From NCBI RefSeq assembly GCF_040807025.1, contig NC_090944.1:2384068-2448067 (forward strand): a DNA stretch of 64,000 nt. Reading direction: 5' to 3'. A program made the translations under genes and the position numbers. The notes under the pieces were generated by a model, which ran no database searches, was not told where the DNA came from, and saw only the letters and a program-made list of their open reading frames with translations. This DNA is from Struthio camelus. Taxonomy: Eukaryota; Chordata; Aves; Struthioniformes; Struthionidae. Below, one piece after another: positions 9,843-22,677 of this stretch. Positions within the stretch are counted from its first letter, which is position 1, and every line of letters begins with the position of its first letter.

Positions 9843-10572
9843 GGTGCTGGTCTTGTGGCGGGGGTTCAGGGGGGAGTGGGGCGTTGTGTTGGGGGTGCTG
9901 GTCTTGTCGTGGGGGGTGCAAAGGGGAGTTGGTCCTTGTGTTGGGGGTGCTGGTCTTTGTTTTGAGGTGCAGAGGGGATCTGGACCTCGTGTTGGGGGTG
10001 CATAGGGGATCTGGGTGTTGTTGAGGGGGTGCTTAGAGGAGGTGGGCCTTGTGTTGGGGGAGCTGGTCTTGTCATGGGGGTGCAGAGGGGATCAGGGCCT
10101 TGTTTCTGGGGTGCTGGGCCTTGTTTTGGGAGTGCTGGCCTTGTCATGGGGGTGCAGAGGGGATCAGGGCATTGTGTTGGGGGTGCTGGGCATTGTGTAG
10201 GGTTTGCTGGGCTTGTTCTGGGGGTGCAGAGGGGGTCTGGGTCTTGTTTTGGGGGTGCTTAGAGGACGTGGGCCTTGTGTTGGGGGTGCTGGGCTTGTCG
10301 TGGGGGTCCTGAGTGGTCATGGTGTTGTATTGGGGGTGGTGGGCGTTGTTTTGGGAGAACTAGGCTTGTTTTCGGGGTGCTTAGGGGATCTGGGCCTTGT
10401 TTTCGGGGTGTGGGCCTTGTTTTGGGGGTACTGGGCTTGTCCTAAGGGTGCTGAGGGGATGTGGGCCTTGTTTTCGGGGTACCGTGGGGATCTGGGCATT
10501 GTTTTGGCGGTGCTGGGCCTTGTTGTGGGGGTGTTGAGGGGATCTAGGCCTTTTTTTGGGGGTGCGGAGAGG
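9843..10572 (+). repeat. G-rich minisatellite, copy 1
   Basis: Same monomers as copy 0, 730 bp, with different internal gains and losses of monomers. Confidence 0.93.
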
Positions 10573-10762
10573 GTTCCGGAGCACTCGACCAGGTTGCCCA
10601 GAGAGGTTGTGGAGTCTCCTTCCCTGGAGATATTCAAAAGCCGCCTGGCCCAATCCTGGGCAATATGCTCCAGAGGACCCTGGCTGAGCAGGGGCGTTGG
10701 ACTCCAGGATCTCCGGAGGTCCCTTCCAACCTCCACCATTCTGTGAGCCTGTGATTCTGTGA
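10573..10762 (+). mobile_element. CR1 3'-end fragment, copy 1
   Basis: The same 190-bp CR1 3' end as in copy 0, with a few substitutions; it was carried along by the unit duplication, not an independent insertion. Confidence 0.9.
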
Positions 10763-11501
10763 AATGTTAAGGCTAAAATTTTAACACTCACATCCCAGAA
10801 GTTTTCTTTTCCTTTCTTCTCAGAATTGGTTCCCGTCAATGGTCGAGCCCATCACACACCTCCCACAATCGCCTGTAATGTGCTCGTGTAGTGTTCCAAT
10901 GTTATAGGTCATATGGTTGCTATAGGGGTTGGTTCACCTAGTTGATTTAAACCAGTTGAGGGAATGGTTAGAACGTACAGCTAGCAATCTGGTTTTGGAG
11001 CTAAGGAAAGGTTTTGCACATTGAGTGACTACTCCCCAAATTACAGCTTGGTTGCCACTGCCCACGCACACAGGGAGCCCCGTTCCCCTTGGGATCATTC
11101 CAGTTAATATGAAAGAGAGAATCAACCGTATCGGGAATAATACCAACGGTGCGTCTATATGATTGGGGCCTGGGCATACAAGTCTCGAACTCCCATCTCT
11201 CCATCATATGTCTAGCAAGCCATGAATCTTCCACAAGACTTGAACTGGAGGAATGTGTGGGATCAAAACTGTCATGTCACCTGGGGGAGTGAACCAGACA
11301 CCGTGCGTAGGGCCTACGAAATAGATAGCTCAGTGTTACAGTGGGGACAGCAAACAATTGTACTCGGGACCTGAGAGGACCACTCCCTGAGAGAGACCTG
11401 CCCAATCAAAGCTATTTCCAAGCAGGTGGTCATGAAGGGAGCACTGCCCTTCAGGAAAAAGCCTTTGCGCAGCTGCGCTATTACCAGAACGGAGCAGCTT
11501 C
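10763..11501 (+). other. Unassigned block, copy 1
   Basis: Counterpart of 1151-1889 with scattered substitutions. No gene recognised. Confidence 0.4.
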
Positions 11502-12819
11502 ACGACCGCATCACACAGCTCATCAGCCTCCCCATCGACACACAGGAACAGGAGCCAATGCATGACAACCAAAGTTGCATTCATGACAGACTGCATGAAA
11601 TAGGAAAACAGGTGGACTCGGCAGCCAGGAACTCCACATATGTCTTCACTCATGGATACAGAAGACATTCAGCAGTGTCTCTAGGCAAAGTGGCAGCAGA
11701 AAGGTTGGCAAAGATGCAGAAGGCTTTCACAAGAGCAAACAACCCCACTTTCTACCTGCAGGGCCAGAGAGAAGACTTCTTCACAAGTTTCCACATGTCC
11801 TGCCAAGCAGTGCCCTCTCTCACAGCAGTTGCTGATTTTTTTTATGTGACGAGCTTTCAGGAGCTCTTTGACAGGCAGTGTCTGTGAAGACTGCTCTTGA
11901 TATAGCCTGGGAAAGGAGCTCTAACTCTCCAGCTTTCAGTGGCCATCGATCTCAACTAGAAACGGCTATTCTCCTGTCTCTTGCGGAGGAAGAGAATGGT
12001 GAGAAGTTCAGGCAGCACATTCATTTCCTCCAACATGTTTTAGAAGGTTTCGTTGAGAAGTGTGTTAACAACTATTGCTTAGACAAGAACAATTCAAGGC
12101 TGAAGAACTTGTTCCATGTTTCCCTGAATTCATTCCAGACTCTTGTTGCTGCTGCTAGCTTTGCGCCTACAACTCCAGTTGTCCAAGAGAACTGTGGCAA
12201 TGTCTCCCTGTGGCTAGAGGAATTTGGGAGCAGACTTGGAGCTAATTCTGAACTTCCCAGAAGTCATCTGAAAAGCACTGAGCATCAAGAAAGAAAGGAG
12301 CTAGAGCTCCTGAAGGAGGCAATGAGTAAAGCTCTGGCCCCTGTGCTAGCAAACCTGAAACAGGCATTTTCCATGCCTCATCTGAAAGCTTGGAACTGGA
12401 AACCTCATACAATCGGAGTTGAAGGGCTGCACGGCTGCTGGAAGCAATGCCCGTTGTGCAGCGCTCTTTGCACAGACACAATACGTGCTCCTGATGGGGA
12501 CCACAGGGTTCACTTCCATCGCCCTCAAGTCCTCAATGGGAGCCAGTGGGTTACAAGAAATCAGTTGGTCCCTGCCCTTTGCTCCAGTCTTGTAGCAAGT
12601 CACTGTTGCCTTGTGCTTGAGGATAACAAGGAAGCTGCCTATACAAAGTCTAGAGAAGCAGGAGCAGCTTCTGCCAATTGGGGCCTCACGCCAGAAAGCT
12701 CCCCGCAGGCATGCTGCAAATGGCTTGTGTGCCGTTTCCGCTCCCAATTGCAACAAGATTGCTGTGCACAATTGGAGGGCAAAGGAGCAACCCCTCCAGA
12801 AGGGGAAAAGTGCCCAAAG
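11502..12819 (+). pseudogene. GVIN1: VLIG-b copy 1: VLIG C-terminal fragment
   Basis: Same two-frame arrangement as in copy 0: first frame to 11887, second frame from 11878, reading through the junction to a stop at 13002. It keeps the Cys-rich CWKQCPLCSALC and the HFHRPQ landmark. Small changes such as PPEGEK for RPEGEK near the junction distinguish it. The frameshift at the T-run is shared with copies 0, 2 and 3, so it is an old lesion. Confidence 0.87.
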
Positions 12820-13075
12820 GAAGAACGAGCCACGGGCTCGGCATGGGCTTGTCAGGGACGACTCTGGTCTTTGGTTGGGCTTTGTGCTGGCGGGAGCTGT
12901 GTTGGGGCTGGCCTTGGTGGGCTGCGCCTTGTTGGGGTTTGGGTGAGAGCAGCGTCAGGTGGGGCCTGGGGGTGCCCTGGCAGACCAGGTGTGTGGAAGT
13001 GATGTCGCCATGGCATCACAATGCCGGGGTCTTTCTGGAGGTGGGGCTGGGGGAAGTGCCGCTGTCACTTTGCCT

Positions 13076-13780
13076 GCGAGCGAGCGAGCGAGCGAGTGTG
13101 CGAGCGAGTGCGCGAGCAGGTGGAGAGCGTGGCGTTGAGCTGGGGCGAAGGAGCAAGGCAGCGGGGTAAGAGCTGGCTCCTTCCGTCTCTCTGCAGTCTC
13201 TCCTCCCCTCGGGGCGCTCTCCCTGGCTTTGTCGCCCCCCCAGCGCCCACCACCCGCTGCACGCTCCCTCGGTGGGCACAAGTGCCACAATCAGGCAAAC
13301 GTCCCCGCCGCGAAGCCCAGCCACGCTCGGGCACCATTCTGCGCCCTTGCTGCTCACCACCCGGTGTCCCCGCGTCACACGTGGGAAAGCAGCCGTGGGA
13401 GCGGGCAGCCAGGCAAGGCCGACGGAGTGAGCGCACCGTGCCCTGCTTTTTGCAGAGTTGCTCTCGGCGGCCTTTGGCTCTTCTCCTGGTGTCAGATTGA
13501 CGCTGTCGATCTTGGGGTGCGGAGGAGCGTGCACAGGGTGAGCCGCAGAGCAGAGCGGAGCGGTCAGGGTCGGGGGAGGTTGGTGGAGGGGCGTTGGAGG
13601 GGCGGTGGGGAGCAGGGCTTTGGGGGCTGCTGGTCTGCCTTGGTCGGGGAGGGGGAGGGTGGCTGCAAGGGGAGGCGTGCTCAGAGGTGGGTGCTGTGTT
13701 TTGGGTGGCACTCTTGGAGCAGGACGTGGAGGCGGAGCGCTGAGCAGGCTGCACGCTCGCGGCGCGCTTCCGGTCGCGAC
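13076..13780 (+). promoter_or_regulatory. Gene X CpG-rich promoter/5' region, copy 2
   Basis: Same GCGA run and GC-rich stretch as in copy 1. The bases just before the ATG differ (CGGTCGCGACATGG), leaving the ETS-like CTTCCGG intact. Confidence 0.58.
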
Positions 13781-15416
13781 ATGGAGCCTCGGAGGCTGAG
13801 CGTCGTGGGCGAGTTTGTGGTGCTGAGCCTCTTTGTGGTGTGCCTGGCCCACATGCCCTCGGTCGTCAACGTCCTCACGATCCTGTGCATAGCGGTGGTG
13901 TTGGTGCCGGCGGGGAAAAGGCCCTGGCCCAAGGTAGGAGTCAGCCTGGGCATGGCCCCGAGCTGGCGCGGGCAGCGAGAGGGCTGAGGCCGCGGCAGCA
14001 CCTGCAGCAAGGGCAGCCTGACGGTGCTGCGCGCAAGCCTGCCTCCAGCCTCAGCTCTGCGTGCCCCGCGCAGCCCTTCCGCGAGCAGGGCGCCTCTTGG
14101 CGCAGCGTGGATGCTCGCCACTAAGGCAGCGCTCTCTTGGGCTGTGCAGGGGCCTCGCGGCAGTGCTGGCAGCCTGGGCAACGGCAGCGTGGACGAGCCC
14201 GGAGGTGAGCAGCACCGGCTCAGAGCGTAGGCGCGCTCGGCAGCGCCTCCCGGCCAAGACAGCCCAGCGCCGCCAGCGCCCACCGCCCTCGGCCCCAGCT
14301 GGGGCTCCGCCCACGGGCTGCCCTCGCTCACTGCCTCTCTGCCTCCTCTTCCAGCAGCCTCCTTCCTGCCCACGGTGGACACGCAGGACTGTGCAGCCAG
14401 CCGGCAGGCAGGGTAAGCGGAGGCCTGGCCTGCAGGGGGGCTGCCCCACAGCCCTGGCCAGGCCCACCGCAGGCAAGAGCCCGATGCAGCCCAGAGCCAC
14501 AGACCTGCGCCTGGCCTGGGCCCCCCAAAGAGCAGGGCATGGCATGGCTAGGGCTGGGGTCGACGCGCGGGATGCCCAGGACATGCCGCATGCCTGCTGC
14601 TCACCAACTGGGAAGCCCCTTTGCTCCTTGCCCACTGCTGCAGCCCTGGCCCCAGCGCCCCCTCCGCCCGCACCCTGGCACCCTTTGGCGTCTGCCGCCG
14701 CAACCAGGGCTTCCCCCTGGGGCACCCAAGGCAGCCTCCTCACCTCCTTTCTCCCTCCCAGGCTCACAAGCGAGGACATCTTGTCCCCTCGCCACCTCCT
14801 GCCGACCTCCGAGCTGGACACGGATGGATGGAAGTTGGATGGCCCTCTCCCACTGCCACCAACCTCCATCCTGCTGGACGCTCCCCCAACACCTGCAGGA
14901 GTGCTGGGTGAGCTGCTTGTGCCCACAGCCCTCCCGCCATCCCCACCACGCAGGCGGGTCCGCTTTGGGCACAACCAGACCGTGCTGCTCAGTGAAGAAG
15001 GTCACGAGCTGCTGGACTGCCTCCCCAAAGCCCCACACCTCGACTGGCCAGCCCACATCCCGCGCCGGTCCATCCTGCACTGTGCCTGGGCACCCGTCCC
15101 GCTGGCAGGGGAAGGCACAGTGCGGCCACTTTCGCCCCCCGAGCAGTCCGAGGAGGAAGAGGACGAGGAGCCAGCGTGTGCCACCTCCCTGCAGCGCTGG
15201 CCCACCATGCAGCTCTGGAGCCCACCACCGGAGGCGCCCTCCCCTCCCGCTGCAGCCACCGGCTGCACAGCGGCCCTGGCCTGCCTGCTGTGCCCAGCCT
15301 GCCCAGCCTGCCCTGCAGGCGCCTTCAGAGGGCTGCGCAAGGGCCTCCGCAGATGCGCCTCCTTCCTGCGAAGGCCATGGCGAGTGCTCAGGAGGCGCCA
15401 GGCAAGGGCCAGCTGA
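13781..15416 (+). CDS. Gene X copy 2 (306 aa, 4 exons)
   Basis: Exons 13781-13933, 14150-14204, 14355-14412 and 14762-15416, all with intact GT-AG signals; the frame is open throughout. Compared with copy 1, helix 2 ends with Leu43Pro, and Leu48Pro follows. RRVRFG is followed by His instead of Arg159, and the acidic cluster reads SEEEEDEE. Intron 3 has a 3-bp insertion. Four consecutive codons after the RVRF motif (14985-14996) each carry a synonymous change, which is unusual at this level of divergence. All motifs seen in copy 1 are retained. Confidence 0.7.
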
Positions 15417-15508
15417 TTGGGGCCAGCAGCAGGCTCCGTGCCTGGGCAGACGTGCCAGTAACCAGCGCCCGCGGAGCTAGACGCCTTCGCCACCTCCGGG
15501 CCAGCGTC

Positions 15509-15514
15509 AATAAA
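15509..15514 (+). terminator. Gene X polyadenylation signal, copy 2
   Basis: AATAAA 93 bp after the stop, as in copy 1. Confidence 0.75.
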
Positions 15515-15575
15515 CCTCTGAGCAAGACTCTGCGGGAGGCGAGAGTGAAACACCATGTGAAGTGATATGAAGAAG

Positions 15576-18500
15576 GCGCAGGAATGCTCCCTGAGTCTTA
15601 GGAAGCCAGCCGTTCCCTGAACTCAGGCTTTCCTGCTCCTGACAGGGCTGAGTAGAGCAGCAACATGCAAAAACATGTCTCCAGAGCAGAAGTTTAAATG
15701 CTTAGCTCAGATGAACCATCACATAGGAAACTGGCTGTCAGAAGAAGTCCGTGAGATCCTTACAAAGCGCGGTGGATGTGATCCTGGGGGCGCTCTGGAG
15801 CAAGATCTGAATTCCCCTGTGAATGGAGACTATGTAGCCTCCAACAGTGATCTGCAGAAAGAAGTTGTAAAACAGGGAAGAATTGATATTGGTCAGGGGG
15901 CTGAGCAGAAAGATTCATCCAAGCCATCACCCTCAGCAGAACAGTGGGAGGATCCTAAAAGGAATGAGCGTTCCAGAGGCCAAGAGGTCCTCCACTTGAT
16001 CAAACACCCAGGACGAGAAAATTGCTACGCAAGGAAAAGGGGGAGGGCAGATCTTCAGGTTATCGACAAGACTGCCCTGTGTGACAGCCAGCCCAGGATT
16101 GGCAGTGAATACCCCTTCCATTTTCGGCACAAGCTGCTGATGCTGGACTACCGTGGAAGGTATCTGGTTTGCCAGGAGCATGGCAAAGCAAAAGAAGGCG
16201 TTCTGAGCACTCCGAATGCAACAAGCCTTGGCACTGAGTGCTCAGATAATGCCTCAGATATTGACAGTGAGTTTTTCAATGCTGAGCGTGAAGAAGGGGA
16301 TGCCTCTGTTACAGCAGGTCTGACACACACACATGCCATGGACCTCCAGGTGGCGATGTTTCATGGTGCCCATGATTTCACGAGACAGTACATTTCAACA
16401 AACCTCGCTTTGTGCCACTTGGCGCTCCCCCTCCTGCTACCAGATCCATGCACCTCACCAAGAGAGTTCCCTCAGCCAAGTTAAAAAGAGCTGGAAAGCC
16501 ACGGAACAATTGGGAAAGCAGACCACAATTCAGAGGAGCAGACCACAATTCAGAGGCACAAAAACAAACCGATTGATCAGGCAGACACACTCATGGTGTC
16601 CTTCATACGGATCGGGAGTTCTCCTTCCTCTTCCAAGGCTCAGCTCCTGAATGCTCTGCTGACTAAACACAAACACGACACTTTGTTCCACCGACATTGC
16701 AAAGGCAGCACCAAAGACTGTCTTCTAATGACAGGTGTTGTGCAGATCTCTTGGTCCTGTGCCAGTGGCAGTGCTGATGACACTTTTGACGGCTGTGTTG
16801 CTTTTTGTAACCTGCATGGAGATGCTAGAGGTCATGAACAACAATTGCCATTTTTACAGCAGATCTCTTCTGTGAAGGAGGCTCTCAGTTAGCTGAGTCT
16901 GACCAGAGTGACAAGAAAGGCATGAACATTGTACGTGACCTGTGGCAGTCTCAAAAGCCTTTGATTTGTCTTTTCACTGAAGAAGAGAATGTTGCATGTG
17001 GCCGATCTAGCCAGAATGTAAAAAGAGGTATCCAGAACAGAAACACAGCAGAATTGGTAGAGGAGCTGGTAAAAACAATCAGAGACCTACTAGCAAGGTC
17101 AAACAACCTTTTAAGGCTTGATGCTTGTCAGGACACAGCTCGCCAACGTGGATTTATTGTGGCTAAAGAGGCAGAAGAGTGTGTGAGAGCCAAAGCAAAG
17201 GCAAGAACCTTGGTGGGATTCTTGACAAAGGAGAAATTGTGTTTGAGATCAAATCACAGCTACTGCCTCTTCAAGGACAACTATGGTACCCATGGTGTAA
17301 AAAGGAGAAAGAGCTCCCCCGCTTGCAGGAAAAGAGGAACAAGAACATAGAACATCATGGGAGCCAAACTGAGCCAGAGAAGTGTGCAGGACGAAGAAAG
17401 CAACTCGACAGAGCGTTCCCCCTCAAGCAGCTGATGAAATCAGTCCTCGCTTTTCTCCAGGCACAGGCAAGAGACACCAAGAAATACTTGCTGCAGTGGA
17501 GGAAGGTCTTTAGGGATGACCTGTCCTCTGAGCACTTGGAGGAACTTCAGAAAGAGTATCATCAGTGAAGGTATCAAATCCTGGAAATAAAGAAAAGCAA
17601 GGAAAAAAACCACTCTGAAAACAGCATTGATGAATAAGTTAGAAGCCCTCTCCAATGCAGTCAATGATTCATCCATTGGTCTCAAGCGTCTTTTGAGAGA
17701 AGTAGGGCAGATTCATGAAGCTCTAGAATCCTTGAACTCAAAAGATGAATGTTTTTGCAAACTACCTGAAGTGGCAGTCGATCTGATGGTTTCAGGGTAT
17801 GCCCTTGAAGTGGTGGATGGTGATGCTTCGTCTGTACGGTGACGATGGCTTGGGGCAATCTTTGACAAGTTAATTGAGAAGCTAGGGGAGAGAAGAGCGT
17901 TTGTTCTCTCAGTGCTTGGCATCCAGAGCCCGGGGAAGTCAAGCCTGCTGAATGCCATGTTTGGTCTGCAGTGGAACGTCAGTGCGGGGAGAGGCACGCG
18001 GGGAGCGTTTATGCAGCTGCTTCAGGTGGACGAGAAACCCCAAGAGGCCGTGGACTTTGATTACAGGCTGATTGTTGACACAGGAGGACTTTGTGCCATG
18101 GAGGTGGCCAATAAGCAGTCACTTAATGATGACAATGAGCTAGCCACCTTTGGCATTGGCATTGGCAACATGACTCTGATCAATATCTTGGGAGAAAATC
18201 CTGGAGACATGCAAGATGTCCTTCAGCTAGCTGGGCAGGCTTTTCTCCGCATGAAGCAAGTCAATCTTTCGCCAAGCCGCTGCTTTGTGCACCACAATGT
18301 TGGAGAAATAACTGCCCAGGAACAAAACATGCAAGGACAAAGACGCCTGCAGGAAAAGCGGGAGGAAATGGCAGGGACAGCCGCCCAGCCGCCCAGCAGG
18401 CGTTCTGCCATGTCACCTGCTTCAGCAATGTCATCCGCTTTGATGTGAACACCCACCGTCACTACTTTGCTCACCTCTGGGTGGCAAGGAAACCCACGCA

Positions 18501-19282
18501 GGGCCCCACCCAACCCCACACACAGCCAGCACGTGCAGCAGTTAAAGAGCACAATTCTCCAAGCTGCCAAGAAGGGATCGCAGGGCACTATTTCAAGGCT
18601 CTTGAGCTTGAAAGTTCGTATGAGTGACTTGTGGAAGGCTCTGCTGAATGAAAAGTTTGTTTTCCCTTTCCAAAACACTCGGGAAGTTGCCGCAGACAAC
18701 AGCTTAGGAACAACCGACAGCCAGTGGACCTGGCAGCTGGGGAGCCACATCCTAGACTTGCAAATGAAACGGAACAATCGGATTAGAAAGGGAGACGTTC
18801 CGCAAGTGACCCGAAGAAGCCTTATGGAGGAAGTGCAAGATAAATATGAGACCCTCTGGAAAGGCTTGGAACCGTATTTCAGGGAAGATGACGCCAGTGG
18901 GCTTTTGATTCAGCGGAAAGCAAGCATTGAAAATCAACCGCAAGATCTGAGAGAAGCACTTGTGGAAGAGACACAGAGAAAGTCTGCCGAGTTCATTGAA
19001 CGGGAGAAGAATCAGAGCAAAGGGCATCAGAAGAAGCCAGAATGTGAACATGAGCTTGTCAAGAGAAGGCAACTGGTGGCTTGGTCGCTAAAGAAGGAAG
19101 AGCTGCATGAAGAAAAGCTGAGGCAACACTTGGCTAGCCTCTGGAAACAATGGCTCTACAAAGTATCTTCCAGTGCACCTCCTCCTGCAGAACCAAACAT
19201 AAACCTCCCTAGTGAGACCACTCTGCTGGAACATTTCAAGCAAGAGCCAAACAGAGAGGAAGAAATAAAATGCTTCTTGCCA
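15576..19282 (+). pseudogene. GVIN1: VLIG-a copy 2: truncated VLIG pseudogene
   Basis: Same blocks and shared breaks as copy 1, including the stop in the PRTQAF block (shared only with copy 1), the 20-bp duplication and the TGA before the GTPase domain. The GTPase-domain frame is open at 17912-18448 with P-loop GIQSPGKSS and DTGGL. This copy lacks the 14-bp insertion, so the post-GTPase helical region stays open from 18467 into the minisatellite at 19567. This is probably the state before the insertion. Confidence 0.88.
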
Positions 19283-19444
19283 AAGGATGCATTTCCCATG
19301 GCATCCCTTGCAGGCAGTGCAAGAGATCATTGCTGCTGGAAGCTGCATTTCATTTCATCCCTTTGTATTTCAGATGCTAGTCGTACTTCCCAAAACATGT
19401 CTACAATAAACTCGCGGGCTAGCCTTCTGGTCAGGGTGTCTCGT

Positions 19445-20174
19445 GGTGCTGGGCTTGTGGCGGGGGTGCCGGGGGGAGTGGGGCGTTGTGTTGGGGGTGC
19501 TGGTCTTGTCGTGGGGGGTGCAGAGGGGAGTTGGTCCTTGTGTTGGGGGTGCTGGTCTTTGTTTTGAGGTGCAGAGGGGATCTGGACCTTGTGTTGGGGG
19601 TGCATAGGGGATCTGGGTGTTGTTGTGGGGGTGCTTAGAGGAGGTGGGCCTTGTGTTGGGGGTGCTGGGTTTGTTGTGGGGGTGGAGAGGGGATCAGGGC
19701 CTTGTTTTTGGGGTGCTGGGCCTTGTTTTGGGAGTGCTGGGCTTGTCATGGGGGTGCAGAGGGGATCAGGGCATTGTGTTGGGGGTGCTGGGCATTGTGT
19801 AGGGTTTGCTGGGCTTGTTCTGGGGGTGCAGAGGGGGTCTGGGTCTTGTTTTGGGGGTGCTTAGAGGACGTGGGCCTTGTGTTGGGGGTGCTGGGCTTGT
19901 CGTGGGGGTCCTGAGTGGTCATGGTGTTGTATTGGGGGTGGTGGGCGTTGTTTTGGGAGAACTAGGCTTGTTTTCGGGGTGCTTAGGGGATCTGGGCCTT
20001 GTTTTCGGGGTGTGGGCCTTGTTTTGGGGGTACTGGGCTTGTCCTAAGGGTGCTGAGGGGATGTGGGCCTTGTTTTCGGGGTACCGTGGGGATCTGGGCA
20101 TTGTTTTGGGGGTGCTGGGCCTTGTTGTGGGGGTGTTGAGGGGATCTAGGCCTTTTTTTGGGGGTGCGGAGAGG
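19445..20174 (+). repeat. G-rich minisatellite, copy 2
   Basis: 730 bp, same monomers and nearly the same monomer order as copy 1. Confidence 0.93.
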
Positions 20175-20364
20175 GTTCCGGAGCACTCGACCAGGTTGCC
20201 CAGAGAGGTTGTGGAGTCTCCTTCCCTGGAGATATTCAAAAGCCGCCTGGCCCAATCCTGGGCAATATGCTCCAGGGGACCCTGGCTGAGCAGGGGCGTT
20301 GGACTCCAGGACCTCCAGAGGTCCCTTCCAACCTCCACCATTCTGTGAGCCTGTGATTCTGTGA
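20175..20364 (+). mobile_element. CR1 3'-end fragment, copy 2
   Basis: 190-bp CR1 3' end, orthologous to the fragments in the other units. Confidence 0.9.
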
Positions 20365-21103
20365 AATGTTAAGGCTAAAATTTTAACACTCACATCCCAG
20401 AAGTTTTCTTTTCCTTTCTTCTCAGAATTGGTTCCCGTCAATGGTCGAGCCCATCACACACCTCCCACAATCGCCTGTAATGTGCTCGTGTAGTGTTCCA
20501 ATGTTATAGGTCATATGGTTGCTATAGGGGTTGGTTCACCTAGTTGATTTAAACCAGTTGAGGGAATGGTTAGAACGTACAGCTAGCAATCTGGTTTTGG
20601 AGCTAAGGAAAGGTTTTGCACATTGAGTGACTACTCCCCAAATTACAGCTTGGTTGCCACTGCCCACGCACACAGGGAGCCCCGTTCCCCTTGGGATCAT
20701 TCCAGTTAATATGAAAGAGAGAATCAACCGTATCGGGAATAATACCAACGGTGCGTCTATATGATTGGGGCCTGGGCATACAAGTCTCGAACTCCCATCT
20801 CTCCATCATATGTCTAGCAAGCCATGAATCTTCCACAAGACTTGAACTGGAGGAATGCGTGGGATCAAAACTGTCATGTCACCTGGGGGAGTGAACCAGA
20901 CACCGTGCGTAGGGCCTACGAAATAGATGGCTCAGTGTTACAGTGGGGACAGCAAACAATTGTACTCGGGACCTGAGAGGACCACTCCCTGAGAGAGACC
21001 TGCCCAATCGAAGCTATTTCCAAGCAGGTGGTCCTGAAGGGAGCACTGCCCTTCAGGAAAAAGCCTTTGCGCAGCTGCGCTATTACCAGAACGGAGCAGC
21101 TTC
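20365..21103 (+). other. Unassigned block, copy 2
   Basis: Counterpart of 1151-1889. No gene recognised. Confidence 0.4.
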
Positions 21104-22421
21104 ACGACCGCATCACACAGCTCATCAGCCTCCCCATCGACACACAGGAACAGGAGCCAATGCATGACAACCAAAGTTGCATTCATGACAGACTGCATGA
21201 AATAGGAAAACAGGTGGACTCGGCAGCCAGGAACTCCACATATGTCTTCACTCATGGATACAGAAGACATTCAGCAGTGTCTCTAGGCAAAGTGGCAGCA
21301 GAAAGGTTGGCAAAGATGCAGAAGGCTTTCACAAGAGCAAACAACCCCACTTTCTACCTGCAGGGCCAGAGAGAAGACTTCTTCACAAGTTTCCACATGT
21401 CCTGCCAAGCAGTGCCCTCTCTCACAGCAGTTGCTGATTTTTTTTATGTGACGAGCTTTCAGGAGCTCTTTGACAGGCAGTGTCTGTGAAGACTGCTCTT
21501 GATATAGCCTGGGAAAGGAGCTCTAACTCTCCAGCTTTCAGTGGCCATCGATCTCAACTAGAAACGGCTATTCTCCTGTCTCTTGCGGAGGAAGAGAATG
21601 GTGAGAAGTTCAGGCAGCACATTCATTTCCCCCAACATGTTTTAGAAGGTTTCGTTGAGAAGTGTGTTAACAACTATTGCTTAGACAAGAACAATTCAAG
21701 GCTGAAGAACTTGTTCCATGTTTCCCTGAATTCATTCCAGACTCTTGTTGCTGCTGCTAGCTTTGCGCCTACAACTCCAGTTGTCCAAGAGAACTGTGGC
21801 AATGTCTCCCTGTGGCTAGAGGAATTTGGGAGCAGACTTGGAGCTAATTCTGAACTTCCCAGAAGTCATCTGAAAAGCACTGAGCATCAAGAAAGAAAGG
21901 AGCTAGAGCTCCTGGAGGAGGCAATGAGTAAAGCTCTGGCCCCTGTGCTAGCAAACCTGAAACAGGCATTTTCCATGCCTCATCTGAAAGCTTGGAACTG
22001 GAAACCTCATACAATCGGAGTTGAAGGGCTGCACGGCTGCTGGAAGCAATGCCCGTTGTGCAGCGCTCTTTGCACAGACACAATACGTGCTCCTGATGGG
22101 GACCACAGGGTTCACTTCCATCGCCCTCAAGTCCTCAATGGGAGCCAGTGGGTTACAAGAAATCAGTTGGTCCCTGCCCTTTGCTCCAGTCTTGTAGCAA
22201 GTCACTGTTGCCTTGTGCTTGAGGATAACAAGGAAGCTGCCTATACAAAGTCTAGAGAAGCAGGAGCAGCTTCTGCCAATTGGGGCCTCACGCCAGAAAG
22301 CTCCCCGCAGGCATGCTGCAAATGGCTTGTGTGCCGTTTCCGCTCACAATTGCAACAAGATTGCTGTGCACAATTGGAGGGCAAAGGAGCAACCCCTCCA
22401 GAAGGGGAAAAGTGCCCAAAG
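21104..22421 (+). pseudogene. GVIN1: VLIG-b copy 2: VLIG C-terminal fragment
   Basis: First frame to 21489, second from 21480 with read-through to 22604. It contains the same landmarks (NVSLWLEEFGS, CWKQCPLCSALC, HFHRPQ) and the same old frameshift as copies 0 and 1. It differs from copy 1 by a handful of residues only. Confidence 0.87.
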
Positions 22422-22677
22422 GAAGAACGAGCCACGGGCTCGGCATGGGCTTGTCAGGGACGACTCTGGTCTTTGGTTGGGCTTTGTGCTGGCGGGAGCT
22501 GTGTTGGGGCTGGCCTTGGTGGGCTGCGCCTTGTTGGGGTTTGGGTGAGAGCAGCGTCAGGTGGGGCCTGGGGGTGCCCTGGCAGACCAGGTGTGTGGAA
22601 GTGATGTCACCATGGCATCACAATGCCGGGGTCTTTCTGGAGGTGGGGCTGGGGGAAGTGCCGCTGTCACTTTGCCT

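Larger units (their letters stand above)
3208..12819 (+). repeat. Array copy 1 (9612 bp)
   Basis: Complete unit from the gene X upstream flank to the VLIG-b junction. It carries the 14-bp VLIG-a insertion variant (near 9231-9260), as do copies 4, 5 and 6. Confidence 0.95.
12820..22421 (+). repeat. Array copy 2 (9602 bp)
   Basis: Complete unit. It lacks the 14-bp VLIG-a insertion, so its VLIG-a 3' frame stays open (18467-19567). Confidence 0.95.

Noticed and set aside
10204..10746. 180-codon + strand Gly/Leu/Val-rich frame (and equivalents at 19806 and 55350)
   Set aside because: Runs through the minisatellite straight into CR1 sequence; open by repeat composition only.
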